Shown one piece after another: positions 52,230 to 60,840 of a stretch of 64,000 nt of DNA. The stretch comes from CAZEAP01 sp964510315 (lineage in GTDB: Bacteria > Planctomycetota > Brocadiia > SM23-32), in contig CAZEAP010000001.1 in the NCBI GenBank assembly GCA_964510315.1, positions 124,001 to 188,000 on the forward strand. The letters run 5' to 3'. The position numbers and the translations under genes were made by a program. How positions within the stretch are numbered: position 1 is the first letter of the stretch; each line of letters begins with the position of its first letter. A model generated the notes under the pieces. That model did no database searches. It had not been told where the DNA came from and was given only the letters and a program-made list of their open reading frames with translations.

Positions 52230-52609
52230 TGGTGGAGGCGGCGGGAATCGAACCCGCGTCCCTGAGCCCGTCGATTGAAGCATCTACGCACGTAGTCAAC
52301 CTACTTGGCGCTCTCGCCGGGACGACTCCGATTGACGGGATCGCGCCCCGACCAGCCCGTGTGGCCCGGGTTTGCCGGGTTCCCCGCCCGCGACCTGGCA
52401 GCGCCGAGGCGGGTACACCTGCTTTTCTGTCACCTGACGGGCGCCCGCAGGTTGGACGCTCGCAGGCGTGGCCGGTTCAGTTACGCGGCCATTGCGAATG
52501 CCGGTGTTTTATCGGCATGTTCTGTTTTGTCAGGTGTTTTACGAGGCCGCCTGACAACCTCGGTGCGCCACTTCAACTTCGGGAGCCCGGTCGAAACCCT
52601 TTCGCCCCC
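52230..52609 (-). ncRNA. ssrA: transfer-messenger RNA (tmRNA, ssrA)
   Basis: The 5' GGGGGCG and 3' CGCCTCC form a seven-pair acceptor stem with the alanine identity pair G3-U70, followed by encoded CCA. The T-arm GTTCGATTC is intact. A pseudoknot stem is visible (TTGTCAGG with CCTGACAA), then the resume codon GCC at 52516-52514 and a short frame ending TAA at 52483-52481. The predicted tag is ADKTPAFAMAA, with a typical proteolysis-type Ala-Ala end. tmRNA frees stalled ribosomes with SmpB. Length 380 nt, normal. T-run (TTTTTT) follows the CCA. The stretch 52008-52229 downstream holds nothing else that I recognise. Confidence 0.95.
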
Positions 52610-52623
52610 GTGACACAACCTCT

Positions 52624-52652
52624 ATTATAACCGCCTCGGGCCGGATCGTCAA
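52624..52652 (-). promoter_or_regulatory. sigma-70 promoter for ssrA
   Basis: On the minus strand TTGACG (52652-52647), 17-bp spacer, then TATAAT (52629-52624), 15 bases before the tmRNA 5' end. Close to consensus, as expected for a strongly expressed RNA. Confidence 0.85.
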
Positions 52653-52698
52653 TCTCGCAAGGCGGCCGAACCGGGCCTGTCGCTGGCGAGGCGGCGCA

Positions 52699-52728
52699 TT
52701 GCGGGACCCCACCGGCTTCACCTATAAT
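52699..52728 (+). promoter_or_regulatory. sigma-70 promoter for tRNA-Ala
   Basis: TTGCGG (52699), 18-bp spacer, then TATAAT (52723). The -10 box is a perfect match and lies 14 bp before the tRNA. It is divergent from the ssrA promoter. Confidence 0.7.
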
Positions 52729-52741
52729 GGCCTGCCCCGGT

Positions 52742-52817
52742 GGGGACGTAGCTCAACTGGGAGAGCGCGGCACTCGCACTGCCGAAGTTGGGGGTTCGAG
52801 TCCCCTCGTCTCCACCA
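52742..52817 (+). tRNA. tRNA-Ala (anticodon CGC)
   Basis: 76 nt including encoded CCA. Acceptor GGGGACG/CGTCTCC with G3-U70 and A73, D arm GCTCAACTGGGAGAGC, anticodon loop CTCGCAC (anticodon CGC, reads GCG), T arm GGGGGTTCGAGTCCCC. Seven T residues follow the CCA at 52818-52824. Confidence 0.97.
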
Positions 52818-52924
52818 TTTTTTTATGCCCCGCGCCGGGTGGTGCAGGAACTGCGTCCGGGCCGCCGGGGAAGTGGGGCAGAGGAGATGCAGGAACCGAC
52901 TGGGCTCCGGCTGGAGGGGGGACG

Positions 52925-54907
52925 ATGAAGGCAGATGAAAGGCTGGAGAACTTGCCGTTGATACCCCGGGACGTGCTGTTCGGCAACCCGGACCGGGCGC
53001 AGCCGAAGCTCAGCCCGGACGGGCGGTGGCTGGCCTGGCGGGCGCCGGAGGAGGGCGTCCTCAACGTATGGGCGGCGCCGGCGGACGACCTCGACGCGGC
53101 CGAACCGGTCACCCGGGACCGTGGCCGCGGCATCCGAACCTTCGCCTGGCCCCATACCGGTGAGCACGTCCTCCACATTCAGGACCGGGCAGGGGAGGAG
53201 AACTGGCGGCTCTACGCCACCGAGATCGAGGCGAAAAGCACTGAGGACCTGACTCCGGTCGAGGGGGTGCAGGCCCGCCTGCAGCAGATCAGCCCGGAGT
53301 TCGCCGAGGAAATCCTGATCGGCCTGAACAAGCGCGATCCCCGGTATCACGACATCTACCGCCTGAACGTGGCTACCGGCGAGATGGAACTGGTGCAGGA
53401 GAACCCGGAGTTCGCCGGGTTTGTTACCGATGACGATCTGGCGGTGCGCTTTGCCGTGCGGGCCACACCCGATGGGGGCCAGGAGGTGCTGCAACCGGAC
53501 GGCGAGGGCGGATGGGAGACGTTCCTGGAAATCTCGATGGAGGACGCGCTCAATACCGGTCTGCGCGGTTTCAACAAGGCGGGGGACGCCGTTTACCTGA
53601 GTGACAGCCGTGGGCGCGACACGGCCGCCCTCCTTGAGATGGATCTGGCCACGCAGGAGACCCGCCTCATCGCAGAAGACCCCCGCGTAGATGCCGGCGC
53701 TTTGATGAGACATCCCACCGAGAAGTACCCGCAGGCCGCCTCTTTCACCTACCAGCGCCGGCGGTGGGAGGTGCTGGATGAAGGTGTTCGCGAGGAGTTC
53801 GGATACCTGCGCGAACTGCAGGACGGGGACTTCTGGGTGGGAAGCCGCACGCTGGAGGACCGGCGGTGGATCGTGGGTTACGGCCGGGACGTGGGGCCGG
53901 CTCGGTATTACCTGCTGGACCGGGACGCCGGGGAAGCGTCTTTCCTGTTTGCCTCGCGGGACGACCTGGAAGAGGCGCCGCTGGTTCGGATGCGCCCGGT
54001 GGTCATCGAATCGCGGGACGGACTCGACCTGGTCAGCTACTACAGCCTGCCGGCCGGGAGCGACCCGGAGGGGGACGGCGTGCCCGCAGAGCCCGTGCCG
54101 ATGGTGCTCAACGTTCACGGCGGCCCGTGGGGGCGGGACGGCTGGGGCTTCAGCAGCGCGCATCAATGGCTGGCGAACCGGGGCTACGCCGTGCTGAGCG
54201 TGAACTTCCGGGGCTCGAGCGGCTTCGGCAAGGACTTCGTCAACGCCGGCAACAAGGAGTGGGGCGCCGGGATGCACGACGATCTGGTCGACGCCGTGCG
54301 GTGGGCCTGGGACGAAGGGATAGCCGACCCGGAACGGACGGCCATCATGGGGGGCAGCTATGGCGGTTACGCCACGCTCGTGGGCGTGACCTTTACGCCG
54401 GAAACCTTCGCGTGCGGGGTGGACATCGTCGGTCCGTCGAACCTGGTGACACTGCTGGAGACGATACCGCCGTACTGGGAGCCGATGAAGGCGACCTTCG
54501 CCGCGCGCGTAGGAGACCCCGACACCGACGAGGGCCGGGAGTTGCTGGAGGAACGCTCACCGCTGCACGAGGCCGGCAGGATCTGTCGGCCGCTGCTCAT
54601 CGGCCAGGGTGCCAACGACCCCCGCGTGAAACAGGCCGAGTCCGACCAGATAGTCAGCGCCATGCAGGAGAAGGGCATCCCCGTCACCTACGTGCTCTAC
54701 CCCGACGAGGGACACGGTTTCGCTCGGCCGGAGAATCGATTGTCGTTTTTCGCGGTAGCGGAGGCCTTCCTGGCGGAGCACCTGGGGGGCCGTTTCCAGG
54801 AAGTGGCCGACGACTTCGAGGGCTCCTCCATAACCGTGCCGACCGGAGCCGAGCAGGTGCCGGGCCTCGAAGAGGCCCTGGGGAATAAACCGGCGAAGGC
54901 CGAGTGA
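52925..54907 (+). CDS. S9-family prolyl oligopeptidase/acylaminoacyl peptidase
   Basis: 660 residues from ATG 52925 after a GGAGGGGGG site; the upstream open frame runs through the tRNA and is not coding. N-terminal beta-propeller (about 20-390) and C-terminal alpha/beta-hydrolase with oxyanion region HGGPWGRDGWGF, nucleophile Ser in GGSYGGYA, Asp in GQGANDPRVKQ and His in PDEGHGF. No signal peptide: cytoplasmic. Cleaves short peptides or N-acyl peptides; S9C subgroup by pattern. Independent transcription unit. Confidence 0.9.
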   Translation: MKADERLENLPLIPRDVLFGNPDRAQPKLSPDGRWLAWRAPEEGVLNVWAAPADDLDAAEPVTRDRGRGIRTFAWPHTGEHVLHIQDRAGEENWRLYATEIEAKSTEDLTPVEGVQARLQQISPEFAEEILIGLNKRDPRYHDIYRLNVATGEMELVQENPEFAGFVTDDDLAVRFAVRATPDGGQEVLQPDGEGGWETFLEISMEDALNTGLRGFNKAGDAVYLSDSRGRDTAALLEMDLATQETRLIAEDPRVDAGALMRHPTEKYPQAASFTYQRRRWEVLDEGVREEFGYLRELQDGDFWVGSRTLEDRRWIVGYGRDVGPARYYLLDRDAGEASFLFASRDDLEEAPLVRMRPVVIESRDGLDLVSYYSLPAGSDPEGDGVPAEPVPMVLNVHGGPWGRDGWGFSSAHQWLANRGYAVLSVNFRGSSGFGKDFVNAGNKEWGAGMHDDLVDAVRWAWDEGIADPERTAIMGGSYGGYATLVGVTFTPETFACGVDIVGPSNLVTLLETIPPYWEPMKATFAARVGDPDTDEGRELLEERSPLHEAGRICRPLLIGQGANDPRVKQAESDQIVSAMQEKGIPVTYVLYPDEGHGFARPENRLSFFAVAEAFLAEHLGGRFQEVADDFEGSSITVPTGAEQVPGLEEALGNKPAKAE

Positions 54908-54961
54908 GTAAAGACATCGCAGGATCGGGAAGCGGTCTACCGTGGCCAGAGGCTGCCGGGA

Positions 54962-55162
54962 CTACGCCCCGGTGAGCGACTGACCGTCCGCCATCCTGCA
55001 GGATGCCGCGCCGGTCAGCAGCAGCCCGACGGACCAGAGAACCCCCATAACCTGGCGGCTGAGGGCCAGCCCGCTGACCAGGAAAAGCATCGCTGCCAGC
55101 CCGCCAATGATTCCAAAAACGAATCCTCCAACCCAGAGTGCACCATTGCCTTTTGCCTGCAC
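54962..55162 (-). CDS. small two-helix membrane protein
   Basis: 66 residues from GTG 55162, with a strong AGAAGGAG eight bases before it. Two hydrophobic helices (LWVGGFVFGIIGGLAAMLFL; QVMGVLWSVGLLLTGAASC). No family recognised. Its own good ribosome-binding site and membrane-protein character support expression. It is convergent with the S9 peptidase and divergent from the ferritin-like gene. Confidence 0.6.
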   Translation of the reverse strand: MQAKGNGALWVGGFVFGIIGGLAAMLFLVSGLALSRQVMGVLWSVGLLLTGAASCRMADGQSLTGA

Positions 55163-55311
55163 GACGTGTCTCCTTCTGCGGTTCCCACTGGATGCGGGCG
55201 GGGAAACTGCCTGTCTTCATCAGCACGTCCGTTCAAGCTAACGACTGCCGGAGGGCGAAATCAAACCTGCCGGCCTGGGTGCTCTCCGGCGGCCGCCTGG
55301 CCGGCTCGACA

Positions 55312-55340
55312 TTGACAGTTCCCGGACAGCCGAGTAAGCT
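55312..55340 (+). promoter_or_regulatory. sigma-70 promoter for the ferritin-like gene
   Basis: TTGACA (55312), 17-bp spacer, TAAGCT (55335). The -35 is perfect; 53 bp lie between the -10 and ATG 55393. Confidence 0.6.
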
Positions 55341-55392
55341 GAAAGTGCGGGGGAGAAAACCAGAACTCTCAACGAGAATCGGGGAGCTGAGA

Positions 55393-55923
55393 ATGCGCGA
55401 AGAATTGCAGCAAGCCGTCCAGAAGGCGCGTAAGCTGGAAATCGCCGGAGCAGAATTCTACACCGACCTGGCCGAGCAGTGTTCGAATACGGCGGCCGAA
55501 CAGATGTTTCAGTCTTTTGCCAAAGACGAGAAGCGGCATCTGAGGGTGGTCAAGAAGCTGGCCGAGGGCGTTGGCGTTGACGTCGATGAGTTGCCGATGC
55601 CCCGCGACGAGATAAGAACGCTGTTCACCGAAATGAGCGGAGAGGGCCCGCAAGAGCCGGCCGAGGCCGACGCCGACGAGCGTGAGGCCATCCGCGAGGC
55701 CATGCAGGTAGAGACCAGGAGCTACAAACTCTACCACCAGTCGGCCGAAGACGCCGAAGACGAGCAGACGCGTAAGCTCTTCGAACGGCTGGCCCGGGAG
55801 GAAAACCAGCACTATGAGATGCTGGAGAACACACTGGAGTACCTGAGCAACAATCCGCGGTGGTTCCTGTGGAAGGAGTGGGCCCTGATCGTCGGCGACC
55901 AGAGTTCACTCGGCATGGGGTAG
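55393..55923 (+). CDS. ferritin-like/rubrerythrin-domain protein
   Basis: 176 residues from ATG 55393, placed downstream of a clear promoter. A four-helix bundle with iron-ligand pattern: Glu in KLEIAGAEFYTDLAE, DEKRH, QVETRSYKLYH and REENQHYEMLENTL (ExxH pairs). No rubredoxin-type Cys domain. Probably binds a diiron centre for peroxide or iron handling. A strong hairpin (55960-55983) follows, and then an OsmC gene, another peroxide-related protein. Confidence 0.85.
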   Translation: MREELQQAVQKARKLEIAGAEFYTDLAEQCSNTAAEQMFQSFAKDEKRHLRVVKKLAEGVGVDVDELPMPRDEIRTLFTEMSGEGPQEPAEADADEREAIREAMQVETRSYKLYHQSAEDAEDEQTRKLFERLAREENQHYEMLENTLEYLSNNPRWFLWKEWALIVGDQSSLGMG

Positions 55924-55959
55924 GTTCCAGCACGTATGACCAGTGCAGACTGCCGGTAA

Positions 55960-55983
55960 GCCCCGCCCGGTTTCGGGCGGGGC
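55960..55983 (+). terminator. strong GC-rich hairpin between ferritin-like and OsmC genes
   Basis: GCCCCGCCC (55960-55968) and GGGCGGGGC (55975-55983) form a 9-bp stem with a GGTTTC loop. The T-tract is absent (ATTCAATAG follows), so it may act as a weak terminator or a transcript stabiliser; 28 bp later OsmC starts. Confidence 0.5.
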
Positions 55984-56010
55984 ATTCAATAGAGCAGGAA
56001 GGTCAGCACC

Positions 56011-56469
56011 ATGGGCAAAGAAGGTGGAAGTTCGGCGCACCATACGTACGAAACTGCGCTCAACTGGGACGGGGACAGGGGTGGCGTTGTCAGTTCGGAG
56101 GGCCGACCGGAGATAGAGATTGCTCCGCCCCCCCAGTTCAAAGGACCGGATGGCGTGTGGTCGCCCGAACACATGATCGTCGCCAGTGTGGAATCCTGCA
56201 TCCTTCTGACCTTCCTTCACCAGGCGAACCGGGAAGGTGTCGACCTTCTGGAATACAGCTCGAAGGCGGAGGGACGCCTCAGGATGGCGAAGGAGGGGAT
56301 GGCGTTCGATGCGTTCACCATCCGGCCGGAGATCGTGGTGGCCGCCGAAGACCAGGTGGAGGCGGCCCGGGAAGCGATGCGGAAGGCGGCCGACCGGTGC
56401 CTGATAACTCGTTCGCTGAGTGAAGCCGCGGAGGTCACGGTTGAGCCCGACGTCAGGGTGGGTGGTTAA
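56011..56469 (+). CDS. OsmC/Ohr-family protein
   Basis: 152 residues. Both redox cysteines of the family are visible: Cys63 (VASVESCILLTFLH) and Cys130 (KAADRCLITRSLSE). OsmC/Ohr proteins reduce organic hydroperoxides with thiols. Immediately downstream of the ferritin-like gene, which suggests an oxidative-stress pair. Convergent with the FmdB gene (3-bp gap). Confidence 0.87.
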   Translation: MGKEGGSSAHHTYETALNWDGDRGGVVSSEGRPEIEIAPPPQFKGPDGVWSPEHMIVASVESCILLTFLHQANREGVDLLEYSSKAEGRLRMAKEGMAFDAFTIRPEIVVAAEDQVEAAREAMRKAADRCLITRSLSEAAEVTVEPDVRVGG

Positions 56470-56472
56470 GGG

Positions 56473-56700
56473 CTACAGGTTGCAGGTGCGGCAGGTCGTC
56501 GCCCCGCAGGTTGAGCAGCTCGACGAGCCGCCGGAACTCGCGCCACCGGACTTCTTGGAACGCGAGGCGAAGGCCGAAAACGCGCGGCGCAGCTTCCCGC
56601 TTCCGCAGTGCTCGCAGTCCGGTGTGCTGCCCCCACCGGTCGACTGCAGCACTTCAGTGGTGCGTCCGCATTCCTCGCACTTGTATTCGTAGAGAGGCAT
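56473..56700 (-). CDS. FmdB-type zinc ribbon protein
   Basis: 75 residues starting MPLYEYKCEECGRTTEVLQS, the standard FmdB-like start, with CxxC pairs (CEEC and CEHC) and a Ser/Gly/Cys tail (SCSTCGATTCRTC). Common small metal-binding protein of putative regulatory function. Single gene between convergent neighbours. Confidence 0.9.
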   Translation of the reverse strand: MPLYEYKCEECGRTTEVLQSTGGGSTPDCEHCGSGKLRRAFSAFASRSKKSGGASSGGSSSCSTCGATTCRTCNL

Positions 56701-56855
56701 GCCCGACCTCCGTAGTCTCCGATAGACCGCCGTTTAACCTCATTTCCATGCTATCTTCCAGTGTGGTAGCTGTCAACCTGAACGTGCCCTTGCGGCCCGC
56801 CGGAACGGGCCGTATAGTCCGGCTGGTCCCCGACTGACCCTTTGGGTGGCGGGAA

Positions 56856-57797
56856 ATGGTGGAGTTACAGTTCGGCGACCGGCTTACGGAGCAGATCCGG
56901 CGCAAGGCGAGCCAGGTGGTGGTTGGCCTGGATCCCCGGGTCGAGCGCATCCCGCGCGAACTGACGGAAGCTGCGGTGGCCGCTCACGGGGAAACGCCCC
57001 GAGCCGCCGGGGAGGCCGTCGTGGCGTTCAACCGGGCCGTAATCGACGCCGTCGCGCAGGAGGCGGTGGCCGTCAAATGCCAGGTGGCCTTCTACGAGCA
57101 ATACGGCACCGAGGGGCTACGCGCCTACGGGGCCACTCTCGCCTACGCTCGGCACAGAGAGCTGCTGGTGTTCGGGGACGCCAAGCGCAACGACATCGGC
57201 AGCACAGCGGAAGCCTACGCCAGGGCGCACCTCGGGGCGGCAGAGCCCGGACGCGCGTTCTCAGAGGAGTTTGTGGTCGACGCCGTCACCGTGAACCCGT
57301 ACCTGGGATGTGACGGCGTGGAGCCTTTCCTCGAGACGGCGGTGGCAACGGGAAGAGGCGTATTCGCCCTCGTGAAGACCAGCAATCCCTCCTCGGTGGA
57401 CATCCAGGACCTGCGATGCGAGGGAGGCCGGGTATATGAGCACGTGGCGCGACTGGTCGATCGCTGGGGAGAACCCTACCGGGGGAGCAGCGGTTACAGC
57501 CTTCTGGGCGCGGTGGTGGGCGCCACGTTTCCGGAAGAACTTGCGGCGCTTCGCAAGCTGATGCCGCATACTCCCTTCCTGGTGCCCGGTTTTGGTGCCC
57601 AGGGCGGGGGCGTGGAGGACGTGGAGGCGGCGTTCGACTCCGAAGGGCTCGGCGCCGTGGTCAATTCTTCCCGCGGGATCATATTCGCCTGGGAGCGATC
57701 TCCTTACAGGGAGCAGTACGGCGCGGAGGGATGGCGCGAGGCCGTGCGGGCGGCAGCGGCGGACATGCGGAAAGCGTTGTGGCAGGCGACTCACTGA
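56856..57797 (+). CDS. pyrF: orotidine 5'-phosphate decarboxylase PyrF (type 2)
   Basis: 313 residues, the length of the type 2 PyrF group. Substrate motif GLDPRVERIP, Lys74 (VAVKCQVAFYEQYG) and the catalytic array around Lys110 (VFGDAKRNDIGSTAEAY), then NPYLGCDG and the phosphate-binding end (VPGFGAQGGGVEDV; VNSSRGI). Final step of UMP synthesis. Stand-alone gene with a 155-bp leader that holds nothing else that I recognise. Confidence 0.95.
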   Translation: MVELQFGDRLTEQIRRKASQVVVGLDPRVERIPRELTEAAVAAHGETPRAAGEAVVAFNRAVIDAVAQEAVAVKCQVAFYEQYGTEGLRAYGATLAYARHRELLVFGDAKRNDIGSTAEAYARAHLGAAEPGRAFSEEFVVDAVTVNPYLGCDGVEPFLETAVATGRGVFALVKTSNPSSVDIQDLRCEGGRVYEHVARLVDRWGEPYRGSSGYSLLGAVVGATFPEELAALRKLMPHTPFLVPGFGAQGGGVEDVEAAFDSEGLGAVVNSSRGIIFAWERSPYREQYGAEGWREAVRAAAADMRKALWQATH

Positions 57798-57829
57798 TCC
57801 TGCGCATCCCCGTCGTTGGGGCCCCGTCT

Positions 57830-59530
57830 TTAGGGAAGCTCCAGGGGCATCCCGGAGTAGATGCGGCAGACCGCGTCGGCGAGTTTATCCGGGTTGTGGC
57901 GCAGGAGGTCCTGCTTCTCCCACAGCACCCGCCTCTGGTCGAGGTCCTCAACAAGGCTCGCCGGGACCACTTCAACGTCCAGTTTCTCCAGGGCTGGGTC
58001 CGGCTCGACGATTTCCGCCCCTTCCCGGCGGTATCGCTCGATGACGCCGTCGGAGGGAAAATCAACGTTCAGCAGCACGCGGTCCACCGCATCGGGCCCG
58101 GCGTGATCCAGTACGGCTCGGACGTGATCGGCCGCGTTGAAACCGTCGGTTTGCCCCGGCTGAGTGACGATGTTGCACACATAGACGGTGAGCGCGCTGG
58201 TCTCCCGGAGCGCCTCGCGGATGCCGGGGACAAGCAGGTTGGCGATGACGCTGGTGTAAAGGCTTCCGGGTCCGATGACGACGATATCCGCGTTGCGAAT
58301 TGCCCGGACGGCCTCGGTGCAGGCCGGCGGCGCCTCCGGGTCCAGGTAGAGCCGCTCGATGGGGGGTTTGTCCAGGCCCCTCACGTTTACCTCCCCCTTC
58401 CTGTGACTGCCGTCGGCAAGCTCCGCGCAGATGTGGCAGTCCTCCAGCGTGGGGGGCAGCACCTCGCCGGATATGCTGAGCAGCCGGCTCAGCACGTCGA
58501 GGCCGTTGCGGAAGTTGTCTTCCATGTCGATCATGGCCGCGATCAGAAGATTGCCCAGGCTCATCCCCTCGAAGGAACCGCGCTGGAAGCGGTACTGGAA
58601 CAGATCGTTCAGCAGCTTCTCCTTCTCGCCCGGTTCGCTGAGGGCCACCAGGCAGTTCCGGGCGTCGCCGGGAGGGAGTATGCCCAGTTCCTCCCGGAGG
58701 CGTCCGGAGGAGCGACCGCTGTCAGTGACGGTGACGATGCCGGTGGGGGCGCGGCAGTAGGTCTGGAAGCCTTCCAGCACGATGGGCAGGCCCGTGCCGC
58801 CCCCGATGGCCGCCACCCGAAGTGCCTCAGGAGGCTTGTTCATGTTGACCAGGCCCAGGATGGTCGGCACCTGGAATATGCCGGAGATGCGGAAGTCGGC
58901 CTTCTCCGTCGCGTCCCGAGCCTCAAAGGAGCTGAACCGGCCCCGCAGCACCTGTGCGGTCAGCGTGCCCAGCTCGTTGCCGATGTGAATCTCCTCGTGA
59001 GGTCTGTCTCCGACCACCAGCGTTTCCAGAGGCCGAAGGTCGTGCTTCTCCAGCAGGTAGCGCAGCGACTCACCCATCAGTTCCCCTCGCTCAACGTCAT
59101 TCACAACGATGTCGTCGAACAGTTCGGCCAGCCCCAGTTTATCGATCTTCCTGGACTGTCTGGCGTGAATGCCGCTGGTCAAAAGGAAACACTGACGCCC
59201 CCGTTCGCGGAGGAACCGCAGGGTGGGCACCACGTCCCGCGCCGGTTGAATGTCACCGACCTCGTCGCTGTTGTAAGCACGGTACGCCTTACGGACGACT
59301 TCCTCATCGAGCCCGTATCGGCGGGCGATCTCGTCGAACACGAGGAAGCGAGGGCCATGACGCTCCCCCAGTTCCTTCTGAAGCTCGACGGCCTCCCGCT
59401 CGCTCATCGGCAGGCCCTGCTCAACGAGGACGCGTGCCGCCCGGCAGCGAGACTCATCCAGCAGCGTGCCCGTGCAGTCGTAGAGGGTATCGTCGAGATC
59501 GAACACGACGGCTCTTATCGGTCCGGCCAT
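57830..59530 (-). CDS. HAD phosphatase fused to YvcK/CofD-like protein
   Basis: 566 residues. N-terminal HAD hydrolase (about 1-228): DLDDTLYD with Asp11/Asp13, TSGIHARQ, and Lys/GDRPHEE motifs. C-terminal YvcK/CofD-like domain (about 237-566): AIGGGTGLPIVLEGF (nucleotide binding), VTVTDSGRSSGRLREELG, ILPPGDARNCLVALSE, and NIVTQPGQTDGF. YvcK proteins bind UDP-sugars and control cell-wall and gluconeogenic growth in Gram-positives; HAD partners are not usual. The start ATG 59530 follows GGGAGG. The gene is transcribed away from the GT2 gene; a -10-like TAAAAT is at 59569-59564. Confidence 0.88.
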   Translation of the reverse strand: MAGPIRAVVFDLDDTLYDCTGTLLDESRCRAARVLVEQGLPMSEREAVELQKELGERHGPRFLVFDEIARRYGLDEEVVRKAYRAYNSDEVGDIQPARDVVPTLRFLRERGRQCFLLTSGIHARQSRKIDKLGLAELFDDIVVNDVERGELMGESLRYLLEKHDLRPLETLVVGDRPHEEIHIGNELGTLTAQVLRGRFSSFEARDATEKADFRISGIFQVPTILGLVNMNKPPEALRVAAIGGGTGLPIVLEGFQTYCRAPTGIVTVTDSGRSSGRLREELGILPPGDARNCLVALSEPGEKEKLLNDLFQYRFQRGSFEGMSLGNLLIAAMIDMEDNFRNGLDVLSRLLSISGEVLPPTLEDCHICAELADGSHRKGEVNVRGLDKPPIERLYLDPEAPPACTEAVRAIRNADIVVIGPGSLYTSVIANLLVPGIREALRETSALTVYVCNIVTQPGQTDGFNAADHVRAVLDHAGPDAVDRVLLNVDFPSDGVIERYRREGAEIVEPDPALEKLDVEVVPASLVEDLDQRRVLWEKQDLLRHNPDKLADAVCRIYSGMPLELP

Positions 59531-59563
59531 GCTGTCTGTCCTCCCTGGTTTTCATGCAATGCC

Positions 59564-59569
59564 ATTTTA
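59564..59569 (-). promoter_or_regulatory. possible -10 box for the HAD-YvcK gene
   Basis: Minus-strand TAAAAT with an upstream TGC (extended -10 type), 34 bp before the start codon. No good -35 is visible. The gap 59531-59869 is the divergent region of the HAD-YvcK and GT2 genes; I see no promoter for the GT2 gene that I can defend. Confidence 0.35.
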
Positions 59570-59869
59570 GCAAATCCGGCCGGCCGGAAGAAAGCTTGGT
59601 ACCGGCTTCCGGGCGAGTTCGGGCAAGTGGCCTCGGTACGTTCGGAAGGGCTCCAGTTGCCGGGCGGGGTAGCTTGACCTGGAGAAGCGAACAACTGTAG
59701 TCTGAGAGGCGTTGCCCGGAGGGGTGCTGGGGGAAGGTGGCGGGGGCCCGCTCAGCCGGGTCGGGCCGCCGTTGCACGGTATGAAGTCGGAGGCGGGCGC
59801 GCCGGCACCGCCATAGGGTAGTCTGTAAGTTGACCGTGGCGAGGGGGAGGAAGGGAAGGCTCCGGAGCG

Positions 59870-60835
59870 ATGGCAACCATACGGGAACGAGGACACGCTG
59901 CCGAGCGCGCGCCGGGGCGGTTTGCGGAAGAGGCATCTCCGTCCCTGTCCGTCATCGTTCCGGCTGTGATGGAGGAACCCGCCTGTCTCCGAAAATGTCT
60001 CGACGGTCTGGCGGCACAGAATTGCGGACAGAGCTTTGAGGTCCTGGTCATCACGCATCCGGACGACCGGCTGGGCCGGTGGACCAGGGGCCACTTCCCG
60101 AAGGTCACGGTTTTGCACTGCAAACCCGAGCGAGGACCGGGTGGGGCCAGGAACGAGGGCGTCCGAGCGGCGAGGGGAGAGTATCTGGTCTTCCTCGACG
60201 GGGACTGTGTCCCGGCTCCCGACTGGTTGAGCCGCCTCTGGGCGGCCTGCGCCCGAAACGGCGGAGCGCCGGTGAAAGGCTGGACGGAGCCTTCGGCGGC
60301 CGGTTCCCCGGCGGCAAGGGCCGAGAGATACGCCAGCGTCGGCAGGGCGCGGCCGTGCCGGCCGGTAAGGGTGCTCGGGCTGACCGGTTCGGGGATGTGC
60401 GTAGCGCGCTCGCTCTTCGGGGGCAGGCCGGCTCCTTTCGCCGAAGAGATCTACGGTGCGGAAGAGCAGGCGCTTCTGGCCGCCATGCCTCCGGGCCGGC
60501 GGACCGTAGTGCTTGAGCCCCGGGCGTGCGTTCGCCACCTTGACCGGACCAGTTTTGCCGGTTCCCTCGCCCGGGCGTGGCGCCGGGGAAAGGGTTCGGG
60601 TGTGATGCGACGCTCCGCTCGGCTGCCCGGCTCTTTTGTGGCACGCCATGTATGGTTGGCTCCCTTGCTGCTGCCCGGCCGCCTCGCGCTTGCCTGCTGG
60701 CGCCTGCGAGAGAGCAGTTGGCGAGACCGGCTCGATTTCCTGATCCTTCTGCCGCTCGTGGTATGCTACTGGGCCGCCTACACGGCGGGTTTCATCACCG
60801 GGGCTCTGGACGAAGGTTGCTCGATCAAGGAATAG
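59870..60835 (+). CDS. family 2 glycosyltransferase
   Basis: 321 residues. GT-A fold opening PSLSVIVPAVMEEPACLRKC, GPGGARNEGVRAARGEYLVF and the metal motif FLDGDCVPAPDWL; acceptor region FAEEIYGAEEQALLAAMP. A C-terminal hydrophobic helix (FLILLPLVVCYWAAYTAGFI) suggests membrane association. Likely transfers sugars to a cell-surface polymer. The next gene, a radical SAM enzyme, starts 5 bp later, so both are co-transcribed. Confidence 0.87.
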   Translation: MATIRERGHAAERAPGRFAEEASPSLSVIVPAVMEEPACLRKCLDGLAAQNCGQSFEVLVITHPDDRLGRWTRGHFPKVTVLHCKPERGPGGARNEGVRAARGEYLVFLDGDCVPAPDWLSRLWAACARNGGAPVKGWTEPSAAGSPAARAERYASVGRARPCRPVRVLGLTGSGMCVARSLFGGRPAPFAEEIYGAEEQALLAAMPPGRRTVVLEPRACVRHLDRTSFAGSLARAWRRGKGSGVMRRSARLPGSFVARHVWLAPLLLPGRLALACWRLRESSWRDRLDFLILLPLVVCYWAAYTAGFITGALDEGCSIKE

Positions 60836-60840
60836 CATAG

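Noticed and set aside
52055..52630. 191-residue plus-strand open frame
   Set aside because: It lies over the tmRNA gene on the other strand and has no protein motif.
52727..52924. Upstream extension of the S9 peptidase
   Set aside because: It reads through tRNA-Ala and ahead of a strong ribosome-binding site at 52925.
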